DNA of 42,932 bases from Candidatus Rifleibacteriota bacterium (GCA_029564115.1 JAKQQP010000054.1:1-42932); one strand, 5' to 3'; counted from the stretch's first letter, positions 1-7,794 are shown. Translations and numbers: made by a program. The notes: generated by a model from the letters alone, not told the origin.

Positions 1-59
1 AAAACGAAGTGATAATGCAACAAGAACACTGCATGGGATGTTTTTCGATAACCTTGCAT
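1..59 (-). CDS. tnpA: IS200/IS605 transposase TnpA, N-terminal 19 residues only
   Basis: Reading the minus strand from the ATG at 59 gives MQGYRKTSHAVFLLHYHFV before the window ends. This matches the well-known beginning of IS200/IS605 TnpA (small HUH/Y1 single-strand transposases of about 140 residues), whose N-terminus typically runs xxRxxHxVxxLxYHxVWxxKYR. The rest of the protein, including the HUH motif and catalytic tyrosine, lies outside the window, so whether the copy is intact is unknown. No clear SD is visible upstream, which is common for these genes. Confidence 0.75.
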   Translation of the reverse strand, partial: MQGYRKTSHAVFLLHYHFV

Positions 60-112
60 TTCAATATAATACCACAGGCCTCCTGAAGGCTTCGCCTAAA
101 GGCGAGGGGTTT
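1..112 (-). mobile_element. IS200/IS605-family element, left end (partial)
   Basis: The beginning of a Y1-type transposase gene runs off the left edge, and just upstream of it (about 77-110) lies imperfect hairpin DNA: CTCGCC-TTTA-GGCGA next to GCCT-TCAGG-AGGC on the minus strand. Such subterminal hairpins with a CGCCTTTAGGCG core are typical of IS200/IS605 left ends, where TnpA recognises them as single-stranded DNA. The true outer boundary cannot be read here; it should lie between the hairpin and the corA promoter. The inference rests on the hairpin plus the transposase start. Confidence 0.72.
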
Positions 113-270
113 CACCCATCCCAGATAGAGACTCTAAAAAAATGTGTGTATTTTTCATTGTTTTCCTCACGATACGGCTTCACTAACAAGAATAGCGATT
201 AACTTTCCATCCCGCCACCCCCAGTACAAAATTTCACCAGGCGAGCAAATATGCCTTAGTTTGTGAATTG

Positions 271-279
271 TGCTAAACT
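271..279 (+). promoter_or_regulatory. Extended -10 promoter for corA-slyX
   Basis: TGC-TAAACT is an extended -10 box 33 bases before the corA start, with no strong -35. Initiation from it would leave an untranslated leader of about 25 bases, too short for a magnesium riboswitch. An SD AAGGAA follows about 9 bases before the ATG. Confidence 0.4.
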
Positions 280-311
280 ACCTTCACCAAAGTCGGGAAG
301 GAAATTTTTAA

Positions 312-1379
312 ATGCTGCCATTTGTAAAAAAAGGCATCGCCGAGCGCAAAGCCGGCAAACCTCAGGGGACTATCGCCAACTTTTCCCCTGATCGGGCAAA
401 TGAAACGATCGTGGAGCTGATAGAGTATGACGCTTCTGAATACCGCGAAAAAGAGATCACTGACATAAACGAGCTCTATGCCACCCGTCAGAACCACTAT
501 GTTTCATGGTTGTGCTTCTATGGCCTCAAAGACGTCGAAATGCTCAAAAACGCTGCCGAAATGTTCAGTATCAACCCTCTGAGCGTCGAAGATATTCTCA
601 ACCCCGATCACCGACCCAAATTCGAGACTTTCGACAACTACCTGTTCGTTGTCATCAAAATGATAGACATCAGCGACGAAGGCCGGCTCAGCAGCGAGCA
701 GGTGAGTTTCATTATCGGCGAAAATTTCGTGCTCACCTTTCAGGAAAGGCCTGGCGACGTCTTCGAGCCCATTCGGGAGCGCCTGCGCAAAAATGTCGGC
801 AAGCTGCGCAACACCCATTCTGACTATCTCGCTCTTTCTCTTATCGATATCATCATCGACAACTACTTTGTCGTTCTCGAATGTCTGGCAGAGGGGCTCG
901 AGGAACTCGAAGTGACGCTTCTCAAAACCCCGGAAAACTTTGACGGCAACGATGTTCACGAACTCAAAATGCAGCTGTTCTACATGCGCAAAATCTGCTG
1001 GCCGCTGCGCGAAATCGCTTCAGGGCTTATCAGATCTGAGTCACCGATAATCAGACCCGAAAGCCGCATATATTTTCGCGATATCTACGACCACGCCGTT
1101 CACGTTCTCGAAACCTCCGAAACTCTCAGAGAAGTATCTATCGGAGTTTACGACCTGTATATCTCAAATATCAGCCTGCGCATGAATGAGATCATGAGAA
1201 CTCTGACGATCATCGCCACTATTTTCATCCCATTAACCTTCATCGCCGGCGTCTATGGTATGAATTTCGAAAATATGCCCGAGCTCAAATGGGGCTGGGG
1301 CTACCCGCTGGTATGGCTGGTCATGCTAAGCCTGGCCGCCGGCATGCTCGTATTTTTCCGCCGCAAAAACTGGTTCTAA
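312..1379 (+). CDS. corA: CorA-family magnesium/cobalt channel
   Basis: CorA proteins are homopentameric inner-membrane channels that take up Mg2+ and also Co2+ or Ni2+. This 355-residue protein has the family layout: a long charged cytoplasmic N-terminal domain, then two membrane helices at the extreme C-terminus. The signature GMN motif sits at residues 316-318 at the end of the first helix (YGMNFENMPE), followed by the short periplasmic loop, the second helix and a basic tail RRKNWF. The ATG is preceded by AAGGAA at good spacing. slyX follows 10 bases later, so the two are probably cotranscribed. The family call is secure; the preferred ion is not determined by sequence. Confidence 0.95.
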   Translation: MLPFVKKGIAERKAGKPQGTIANFSPDRANETIVELIEYDASEYREKEITDINELYATRQNHYVSWLCFYGLKDVEMLKNAAEMFSINPLSVEDILNPDHRPKFETFDNYLFVVIKMIDISDEGRLSSEQVSFIIGENFVLTFQERPGDVFEPIRERLRKNVGKLRNTHSDYLALSLIDIIIDNYFVVLECLAEGLEELEVTLLKTPENFDGNDVHELKMQLFYMRKICWPLREIASGLIRSESPIIRPESRIYFRDIYDHAVHVLETSETLREVSIGVYDLYISNISLRMNEIMRTLTIIATIFIPLTFIAGVYGMNFENMPELKWGWGYPLVWLVMLSLAAGMLVFFRRKNWF

Positions 1380-1389
1380 AAGGCAATTT

Positions 1390-1584
1390 ATGGAAAACCG
1401 CATAGTTGAAATTGAAAAACGCCTGCTCTACCTCGAACGCTTCGTCGACGAGCTCAATGAAGTCATAGTCGAACAACAGAAACAACTCGAGCGTTGTTAC
1501 AAAGAACTGGCACGGCTGCAGCCAAAAATATCATCGCCAGTAGACGAAACGGCAACTCACGACGAGAAACCACCGCACTACTGA
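1390..1584 (+). CDS. slyX: SlyX-like short coiled-coil protein
   Basis: This 64-residue protein is almost entirely a heptad-patterned coiled coil (residues 1-47, IEKRLLYLERFVDELNEVI) followed by a flexible tail ending in PPHY. Length, coiled coil and the C-terminal PPHY match the SlyX family of proteobacteria. The molecular role of SlyX is not established; the Escherichia coli gene lies next to slyD but has no proven link to it. Here it trails corA by 10 bases and so probably shares its transcript. The next gene downstream is convergent with only 37 bases between the stops and no clear terminator. Confidence 0.8.
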   Translation: MENRIVEIEKRLLYLERFVDELNEVIVEQQKQLERCYKELARLQPKISSPVDETATHDEKPPHY

Positions 1585-1621
1585 ATGTAAACAGGTAATC
1601 AGCAGTATCTGCCGCGCAATT

Positions 1622-3484
1622 TTATGCGTGGGCAAGATCGCGATAGGTTGCACTCAAAGCAATCAACTCGTCATGCGTGCCTATCGCCTCTATTTTTCCG
1701 TCTTTTAGAACTATTATACGGTCTGCCATCATTGCCGTGGCCATTCTGTGAGTAACAATCAGGCAGGTTATCGAACCGTATTCGCGTGCAAGATCGGCCC
1801 AGAGTTTCTTTTCGTTGGCGGCATCCAGACTTGCGGTAATGTCGTCCATGAGCAGCAGCTCAGGCCTGCCGACCAGAGCCCGCGCAATCGACAGCCTCTG
1901 CCGCTGGCCACCCGAAAGAGTTACGCCGCGCTGCCCCACAGGTTCAGAATAACCGCCCGGAAACGACAACACTTCCCTCTCAAACTGGGCCAGACTGGCA
2001 CATTTCTGAATCAGCTCATCAGACTGGTTGCGCCAGAAATCGATATTGGTGCGTATCGTTTCTGAAAAAATGACTGGTTCCTGCTGTATATAACCGATTC
2101 TGTCACGAAAAGACTGTTTTCTGATACGAGCCAGCGGCAGACCATTGATGCTTATCGAGCCCTCATCGGGCTTCATCACCCCTGAGATGAGATTAAGAAG
2201 GGTGGTTTTTCCGGAGCCGATCTGGCCAACGATCGCCACTTTTTCGCCTTTGTTGACCCTGAAACTCAAGTCGCTGAAAGAAAATGGGACCGCGCGGCTG
2301 TTTTCAGGCACTTCACCAACATTTTCAACGTTTTCGAGCTTTTCGAGCTTTTCGAGTGAATCATGACTGAAGCTGACTCCTTCAAAACAGAGACTATCGA
2401 TACTGCTGATTTCAAGTTCGCCGTCAGCATCGAGTTCCTGCCAGACGCGATCCGCTTCCTGCATATCTTCGAGACGATCTATGGAAACACAAGCCTGCGT
2501 CAGCGTCACAAGCATCATCGGGATGTCCATCAGGGGATAGATGATCATACCCAGATAGCTGAAAAAAGCGTAGTAGGTGCCAAGCGTAAGAGTGCCGCGA
2601 ATAACCATTATCCCACCGAAAATAAGCACCATTATTTCGCCCACATAGTTGAGAAACTCAAAAAATACCATAAACATGCCCCACAGGCCGTCCACCTTGA
2701 CTTCCTGACTTATGCGCTTTTGTAACAGGCGGTCAAAAAGTTGCAGCTGTGGGCGGCGGGCATTGAATGACGCAATTATCTTGATTCCAGAATATGCCGC
2801 TTCCAGAAAGTCATTTCCTTCCGACATTCCTTCCTGAACATCTTTGAACGACTCACCAAAGCTTGTTTCAAGTTTGATAAAGATAAAAAGCATTATCGGC
2901 AAAGGGATGCAGGCCACCAGAGCCAGCTTCCAGTGTAAAAGTCCCATTGAAAGAACGCAGAAAAAGATAATACTCGTAGAATTGATCGCTCTGAATATGC
3001 CAGAACAACATAACCAGGAGAGACCGGGCGGGTTGGTCCGGATATCTTCGGTCAGGCGGGTCACCAGGTCGCCAGTTCTGAATTTCAGAAAAAAACGATG
3101 CCCTTTGGCGAGAATCTCGGCAAAAAACTTTTCTCGAAAGTACATCTCGAAAGTTACATTCATTCTAGCCCTGAAGTAAGGGTATATACCGGAAAAAACC
3201 GGCCCAAGTCCCATGGCCAGCAGCATCAGCAACAACCGGTTTCTTTCGTCGCGGGCGATTTCCAGAGTAGTGGTTCCGGCCTGATAGCTTTTTAGACCCT
3301 CTACAAGGCTGTCGATGACATGCTTGAGAACCATAGGAAAAAGAACCGCCATGATCGTGGAAAGAAAGGTCAAAAACAGCAGAAACAAAACCATGCGCCA
3401 ATGCGGCCTGTATTCATTCCAGATCCATTTGAGGTAATAAAGGCGTGTATGTCTTAAATCTTTTCGCTTTACAGTTGCTTTCAT
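1622..3484 (-). CDS. ABC exporter half-transporter with degenerate catalytic site (subunit 2)
   Basis: A 620-residue half-transporter: six membrane helices in residues 1-330, then a nucleotide-binding domain with Walker A GQIGSGKTT (420-428), signature LSGGQ (523-527), Walker B ending MDD (547-548) and H-loop THR. The usual catalytic glutamate after Walker B is aspartate (D548), the hallmark of the non-hydrolysing subunit of heterodimeric exporters such as TM287/288, BmrCD or LmrCD. Its ATG overlaps the stop of the partner gene by 4 bases (ATGA), so the two are translationally coupled. An unusual low-complexity insert (about 377-398, LEKLEKLENVENVGEV) separates the first strands of the nucleotide-binding domain and is encoded by 9-base tandem repeats. 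Substrate is unknown; drugs, lipids or peptides are all possible. Confidence 0.92.
   Translation of the reverse strand: MKATVKRKDLRHTRLYYLKWIWNEYRPHWRMVLFLLFLTFLSTIMAVLFPMVLKHVIDSLVEGLKSYQAGTTTLEIARDERNRLLLMLLAMGLGPVFSGIYPYFRARMNVTFEMYFREKFFAEILAKGHRFFLKFRTGDLVTRLTEDIRTNPPGLSWLCCSGIFRAINSTSIIFFCVLSMGLLHWKLALVACIPLPIMLFIFIKLETSFGESFKDVQEGMSEGNDFLEAAYSGIKIIASFNARRPQLQLFDRLLQKRISQEVKVDGLWGMFMVFFEFLNYVGEIMVLIFGGIMVIRGTLTLGTYYAFFSYLGMIIYPLMDIPMMLVTLTQACVSIDRLEDMQEADRVWQELDADGELEISSIDSLCFEGVSFSHDSLEKLEKLENVENVGEVPENSRAVPFSFSDLSFRVNKGEKVAIVGQIGSGKTTLLNLISGVMKPDEGSISINGLPLARIRKQSFRDRIGYIQQEPVIFSETIRTNIDFWRNQSDELIQKCASLAQFEREVLSFPGGYSEPVGQRGVTLSGGQRQRLSIARALVGRPELLLMDDITASLDAANEKKLWADLAREYGSITCLIVTHRMATAMMADRIIVLKDGKIEAIGTHDELIALSATYRDLAHA
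2331..2357. repeat. Three tandem 9-base repeats inside the ABC gene
   Basis: The unit ttttcgagc occurs three times in a row on the plus strand (third copy ends in t), with a diverged related unit before it. On the coding strand it yields LEKLEKLE-like residues. Because the unit is three codons, copy changes would keep the frame and alter only the insert length. Confidence 0.8.
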
Positions 3485-5283
3485 GCCACAGCTCCCGCCG
3501 GTTCGGCAGCAACGAGTTCTACAGCAGCACCGCCTTCACCTTTCCCTGACGTCTGAATTGTTACCAGATCTTTATAAATACCCTGCTGACACATCAGAGC
3601 TTCATGATCGCCGCTCTGAACCAGCGAGCCTTTTTCGAACACCAAAATCCGATCGGCCTTTCTGATGGTTGAAAGGCGATGGGCAATGACTATTGAAGTT
3701 CTGCCTTTCATCAGCTTTTCCATGCTGTTTTGCAACTCCCGTTCGGTGATCACATCGACCGACGAAGTCGCTTCGTCGAGAATGAGCAAATCAGGGTTTT
3801 TAACCATAGCCCGGGTGTATGAAAGCAGCTGACGCTCGCCATAAGACAGATTTGCACCCCGCTCAGCAAGCATAGTTTCATAACCCTTGCTCTGGCGCAT
3901 GATAAATTCGTGAGCTCCCAACTCTCTGGCAGCGGCGATGACCACCTCATCAGAGACATCGTCATGAAAGGCCTTGAGATTTTCCATTATGGTTCCCGGG
4001 AAAAGATAGATCTCCTGCAAAACCAGAGCGATATTTCGCCGCCAGTCATCGAGGTTGATAGTGCGAATATCGCGGCCATCGACGCAGACGCTGCCGCTGC
4101 AGGGGTCGTAAAAGCGTAGTAGAAGGTTGATACAGGTCGTTTTGCCTGAACCGGAAGCCCCGACTATGGCCAGCTGCTGCCCCCTGGGAATAGTGAACGA
4201 AACGTCTTTAAGAACAGCCTCGTTGTCGTAAGCGAACGATACATCTCTAAATTCGATGTGACTCTGCAGTCTGAGTTCAGGAGCAGGCTCACCTGAATCC
4301 AACACCGCCGGTTCTGTGTCGAGAACGTCAAAAACTCTTACACCTGCAGCCAAAGCAGATTGCAATTGCGCTAAAACTTCGATCAGAAACTCAAGAGGGC
4401 GAAAAAACTGGCGCATAAGTTCAATAAACATCACCAGAGTGCCAACGCTCATTGTACCGGCATAAACCCGCCCGCTGCAATAGGCAAACAGCAGCATCAG
4501 CACGCCTATTTCAGTACAGAAGCGAAAACTTGATGAAAACAGGGTGTATTCTATAAAAGCAGCCCGGCACTCGAGATCGGCTTTTTCCTGACTGCGCATT
4601 CGCAGATTATTCATTATATCGTTCTCACGGCCATGAACCTTTATCAAAGGCACTCCCTGTATATATTCAGCCAGGTAACCTGTGAGAGCGCTGTTTTTCT
4701 CGCGAACTTTCGTATACAGAGAACGAATGTAGCTCAGGTAAAAAAACAGAACAAGACCAACGACGACCAGCGACAGCATTGCAACCAGGCCGACTCTGAA
4801 GTCTTCGCGCAGCAGCACGAAAATAGTACCGACAATCAACATGCTGCTGGCCACCAGCTGGGCAGTAGACTGGGTAAACATCGACTTCAGCTGATTTGCA
4901 TCAGATTCACTGCGGGTAATCAGTTTTCCGGTCTGGTTCTGATCGAAAAAGCGCATGCCCTGGTTCAAAATATGCCCGAACAGACGGCGCTTTATTTCGG
5001 CCACGACCTCGGCGCCAATACGGGCCATGATTTTAACTCTGACGTACATGGCGATCGCCCCGACAATCAAACAGAGTATAAAAAAAGCAGCGTATTTGAG
5101 AGCCATGTTGATATCCTGTCGGGGTATCGCCTGGTCGATTATGATACGCAAAATCATCGGCCGGATAAGATGCACGGCCGTAACCACGATCATCGTAAAA
5201 ATTGCGACCGCCAGACCAGCGAGGTGGGGTCCGAAATAAGGAAGAATTCTTTTTAAGACTGATTTATTATCGTTTTTCTGCAT
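3481..5283 (-). CDS. ABC exporter half-transporter with canonical Walker B (subunit 1)
   Basis: This 600-residue half-transporter is the first gene of the exporter operon. Residues 1-325 hold six membrane helices; the nucleotide-binding domain has Walker A GASGSGKTT (375-383), signature LSYGE (479-483), Walker B ILDE (D503, E504) and H-loop AHR. The signature deviates from LSGGQ, while the partner has a perfect LSGGQ but a defective Walker B. In the head-to-tail dimer this gives one competent site (this Walker A/B with the partner's LSGGQ) and one degenerate site, exactly the known asymmetric exporter plan. The start has no good SD at normal distance: AAGGGG lies 19 bases upstream, and an in-frame TGA lies directly before the preceding codon, so no longer start is possible. 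Expression is probably governed by the leader upstream. Confidence 0.92.
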   Translation of the reverse strand: MQKNDNKSVLKRILPYFGPHLAGLAVAIFTMIVVTAVHLIRPMILRIIIDQAIPRQDINMALKYAAFFILCLIVGAIAMYVRVKIMARIGAEVVAEIKRRLFGHILNQGMRFFDQNQTGKLITRSESDANQLKSMFTQSTAQLVASSMLIVGTIFVLLREDFRVGLVAMLSLVVVGLVLFFYLSYIRSLYTKVREKNSALTGYLAEYIQGVPLIKVHGRENDIMNNLRMRSQEKADLECRAAFIEYTLFSSSFRFCTEIGVLMLLFAYCSGRVYAGTMSVGTLVMFIELMRQFFRPLEFLIEVLAQLQSALAAGVRVFDVLDTEPAVLDSGEPAPELRLQSHIEFRDVSFAYDNEAVLKDVSFTIPRGQQLAIVGASGSGKTTCINLLLRFYDPCSGSVCVDGRDIRTINLDDWRRNIALVLQEIYLFPGTIMENLKAFHDDVSDEVVIAAARELGAHEFIMRQSKGYETMLAERGANLSYGERQLLSYTRAMVKNPDLLILDEATSSVDVITERELQNSMEKLMKGRTSIVIAHRLSTIRKADRILVFEKGSLVQSGDHEALMCQQGIYKDLVTIQTSGKGEGGAAVELVAAEPAGAVA

Positions 5284-5346
5284 CTGTCAAAATATCTTTT
5301 TGCCCCTTGGCATGCGTAATAAAAAAATGTGAAACTGGCCAACACG

Positions 5347-5380
5347 AAAAAGCGGGCTGCCACCATCGGGCAACCCGCTT
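5347..5380 (-). terminator. Intrinsic terminator in the ABC leader (attenuator)
   Basis: On the minus strand AAGCGGGTTGCC pairs with GGCAGCCCGCTT around a 7-base loop CGATGGT: 12 pairs including one U-G, followed by five U. It lies between the leader peptide stop and the first ABC gene, so readthrough is required to express the exporter. Since no other gene ends here, it is best explained as an attenuator. Confidence 0.75.
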
Positions 5381-5394
5381 CAATACAACAGAGT

Positions 5395-5472
5395 CAGTTA
5401 AAGAGAGTTTACACCTAAAGGGGCAACTGAGTAAAAAAAATCATAAAACATCGTTTTTGCCTCCTTTAACTG
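5395..5472 (-). promoter_or_regulatory. Hairpin enclosing the leader peptide and masking its SD
   Basis: CAGTTAAAG (5472-5464), just before and overlapping the SD, is perfectly complementary to CTTTAACTG (5403-5395), which spans the leader stop codon; the pairing extends by GAG/CTC across one bulged base. A ribosome translating the leader would break this helix. In addition TTGCCCCTT inside the leader (5426-5418) is complementary to AAGGGGCAA (5308-5300) just upstream of the ABC start. Both pairings are read directly from the sequence; their regulatory meaning is inference. Confidence 0.55.
5398..5451 (-). CDS. 17-residue leader peptide of the ABC exporter operon
   Basis: The short frame reads MFYDFFYSVAPLGVNSL and stops with TAA. 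It has an excellent SD, AAAGGAGG with 8 bases of spacing, about 40 bases downstream of a perfect sigma70 promoter. Five of its first seven residues are Phe or Tyr. It lies directly upstream of an intrinsic terminator and a heterodimeric multidrug-type ABC operon. The arrangement matches ribosome-mediated attenuation: Bacillus subtilis BmrB is a leader peptide that lets ribosome-stalling antibiotics switch on the heterodimeric exporter BmrCD, and Phe/Tyr-rich leaders govern aromatic amino acid operons. That it is translated is inferred from the SD and context, not proved. Confidence 0.6.
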   Translation of the reverse strand: MFYDFFYSVAPLGVNSL

Positions 5473-5496
5473 GTGAGATAGCCTGACAACGCAAAA

Positions 5497-5526
5497 ATTA
5501 TACAAGCCCGGCAATAATCTTGTCAA
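5497..5526 (-). promoter_or_regulatory. Consensus sigma70 promoter of the ABC operon leader
   Basis: TTGACA (5526-5521) and TATAAT (5502-5497) on the minus strand both match the consensus at all six positions with an 18-base spacer. Initiation should occur near 5490, giving about 200 bases of leader before the first ABC gene. Such a strong constitutive promoter fits control by attenuation rather than by initiation. Confidence 0.8.
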
Positions 5527-5661
5527 CAACCTTTCAATCTGTTTTCAGGCAAAATACTAAAATCCCAGACAGGCGTATGAGTTCTGTAGACAATAGTTGC
5601 GAGCTATGTTCATTAAGAGTATCCTGACCGTGAGCAAAATCATACCCAAGGAAATACTGCA

Positions 5662-6468
5662 ATGAAATTTGAGCGCGTCAGTCTGTTTTTTTATTCTCCA
5701 ACCGGCACTACCCATAAAATTGCCAGCGAAATCGCGGCAGGCACCGGAACAGACCCGCTCAAGGTCATTGAAAACAATCTGACATACCCCGAATTTGCCG
5801 ATTCAATGGTTGAAGTCGAACCCAACGATCTTGTAATCATCGGCGCCCCCGTCTACGCAGGGCGCATTGCCTCAGAAGCCCTGAAAAGGCTGGCGACGAT
5901 AAAATTTGCCCAAAACCCGGCTATACTGTTAGCGGTGTATGGCAACCGCAATTATGATGACGCTCTGATCGACCTCAGGGAAGCAGCTAAAACCGCCGGT
6001 CTGCGCCCCGTTGCGGCAGCTGCTTTCATTGGCGAACACTCTTATTCAACCAGAAAATACCCTATCGCCAAAGGCCGGCCAGACGACACTGACAAACAGG
6101 CAGCCAGAAACTTCGGCAGCAGAGTATACGAAAAAATACAGTCTCTTGCCGATATCGTTTCTCTGCCTGAACTCTCTCTGCCAGGGCGATTTCCGCTTCC
6201 TGATCGAATCGTGATCCCACCGTCTCCTGCCGAAACCATTGTAGAAAGATGCGTAGAATGCGGCAAATGCCAGACCGCCTGCCCAACAGGAGCTGTTTAC
6301 TACCAAAAAGGTTATAAAACAAAAACGGAACTGTGCACCATCTGCTGCGCATGTTTGAAAGCATGCCCCCATGACGCCAGGGTCATCAGATCAGAACATG
6401 TACAAAAATTCAGAGAGATGCTGGCAACCAGCTGTTCAAACCGCCGCGAGCCCGAGGTTTTCATCTAA
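5662..6468 (+). CDS. EFR1-type flavodoxin/ferredoxin fusion protein
   Basis: The 268-residue protein begins with a flavodoxin-like domain whose FMN phosphate loop is YSPTGTT (residues 11-17) and ends with a bacterial two-cluster ferredoxin: CVECGKCQTACP and CTICCACLKACP each supply CxxCxxCxxxCP for a 4Fe-4S cluster. This architecture is that of EFR1-family ferrodoxins, presumed soluble electron-transfer proteins found mainly in anaerobes. SD AAGGAA precedes the ATG. It is divergent from the ABC operon and convergent with the next gene, so it appears to be a single-gene unit; its redox partner is not evident nearby. A weak promoter candidate is TTGCGA-N17-TATCCT at 5598-5626. Confidence 0.88.
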   Translation: MKFERVSLFFYSPTGTTHKIASEIAAGTGTDPLKVIENNLTYPEFADSMVEVEPNDLVIIGAPVYAGRIASEALKRLATIKFAQNPAILLAVYGNRNYDDALIDLREAAKTAGLRPVAAAAFIGEHSYSTRKYPIAKGRPDDTDKQAARNFGSRVYEKIQSLADIVSLPELSLPGRFPLPDRIVIPPSPAETIVERCVECGKCQTACPTGAVYYQKGYKTKTELCTICCACLKACPHDARVIRSEHVQKFREMLATSCSNRREPEVFI

Positions 6469-6614
6469 AAATTTTCGATCAGGCACTCTGCAGCAGTCTC
6501 CACAAAACCCGGGCAATGGCTTGACAAGTCTTTCCGTCACATTTGTTCGCCAACAACCCGGCAGAGACTTTTGTTCGGCACGAATTGTTTTATTCAAAAC
6601 TATGACATGCAGAT

Positions 6615-7364
6615 TTATCTGTGAGGTGGCAGAGCAAAATCATGCCCATTCTGCTCTGGCTTTAAATACAAAGAATCGGGCCATTCGTATTTAATTTCGC
6701 AAGTTTGTATCGGCAAAGATTCTGGCATAAATTCCGTTTCCGATGCCGGAGACCAGGAACTTTCGCCGTAACCTGTGCCAGCTTCGCTTTCGCTCACTTT
6801 TCTAGACATGGAATCTGTTTTAACTTCTCCAGAAGCATCATAGGGCCGAACAAAAATCTGACGCTGATCTCTGAAGGCACTGACACGAATCAAACCGAGC
6901 TGATCAGGCTGCCCAAGTCGACCAGCGTATGAGTCTGCGGCAGAAGTGAAATAAAACCTCTGCACGTGGCTCATACCCGAACGCCAACCAGAGAAATTGC
7001 CTGTCTGCCCAGGGTTCAGAACATACATGCTCTCTTCGTTATTCCCAAAACTGCGCCGCCCGGAAATAATGTTCAGACCATCCACAGAAATCACCAGTGC
7101 GATTCTCTCTCTCGACAGATTGTCAACCCGAACGCTGTAGCGTTCACCACGGCGGGCTTCAACCCGATATTTCGCAGGCAAATAGTATTTATCACTGCGA
7201 AAATCAGGGTAAAACGGCAAAGAGCCGCGCTCATCACCGACAATCGTCACTCTGACAAACTCACCGGCTGGTTCGCGGGGCGTCGCAATAGAATGCGCTG
7301 CCAGAGCCATGCTGAAAAAAGAAAAAATTCCGGCCAGAAACCAGGCTATATTTTTTTTAATCAT
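6615..7364 (-). CDS. Secreted protein of unknown function
   Basis: I place the start at the ATG at 7364 because GGGAGGGAG lies 6 bases before it and a clear signal peptide follows (MIKKNIAWFLAGIFSFFSMA, cleavage after ALA). The mature protein of about 225 residues has a compact region (residues 35-170) with patterns such as YSVRVDNLS, LVISVDGLN, YVLNPGQTGNFSGWR and FYFTSAADSYAGRLG. I recall similar patterns in uncharacterised exported proteins of several proteobacteria, with no assigned role. The C-terminal 70 residues are polar and probably disordered. It forms a single-gene unit convergent with the flavodoxin-ferredoxin gene. No function is proposed. Confidence 0.8.
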   Translation of the reverse strand: MIKKNIAWFLAGIFSFFSMALAAHSIATPREPAGEFVRVTIVGDERGSLPFYPDFRSDKYYLPAKYRVEARRGERYSVRVDNLSRERIALVISVDGLNIISGRRSFGNNEESMYVLNPGQTGNFSGWRSGMSHVQRFYFTSAADSYAGRLGQPDQLGLIRVSAFRDQRQIFVRPYDASGEVKTDSMSRKVSESEAGTGYGESSWSPASETEFMPESLPIQTCEIKYEWPDSLYLKPEQNGHDFALPPHR

Positions 7365-7684
7365 TGTTATCTCCCTCCCTCTCGTCAACATACACAAACG
7401 CCAAAAAACAAAAACAGATTTAGACAAAAATTAAACACCAGAAATTGAGATTCAGTCACATGCTCATTTTTTAAACACAAGAGTGTACATAAAATGAACA
7501 AGAAAACATGTTTAACCAGTTAGTCTGGCAAAATTGAATACGTTTTGAAAAACTGTCGTTGGTCGGTTCGCGCAAAACTGCAACTCGTCGACACCCGGCT
7601 ATCATGACCTTTGCAAAAAAAACACAGCGACGAAGTAACCCTCCGAACATTGAATACTTCGAGGTCTCACGATAGAACCAGGCC

Positions 7685-7711
7685 TGTTGTCGAACAGCTT
7701 GTTCGACAACA
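7685..7711. promoter_or_regulatory. 12-base perfect inverted repeat with 3-base centre
   Basis: TGTTGTCGAACA-GCT-TGTTCGACAACA is a perfect dyad in the 533 bases without a gene between two divergently transcribed secreted-protein genes. It contains CGAAC-N5-GTTCG, which resembles but does not match the gram-positive LexA box (4-base spacer). It is followed by A-rich rather than T-rich DNA, so it is not a terminator on the plus strand. An operator or a hairpin are both possible. Apart from this and the promoter at 7795 I see nothing clear in the gap; short frames on the minus strand here look spurious. Confidence 0.6.
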
Positions 7712-7794
7712 AACAAAGACAAACTTCAAAAGACATCAAAAAACATAAAAAGACTATAAAAAACAGATTTTTTTGCCGATATAAAAAAAGTTGG

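Noticed and set aside
271..311. Magnesium riboswitch upstream of corA
   Set aside because: The likely untranslated leader is only about 25 bases, too short for M-box or mgtA-type control.
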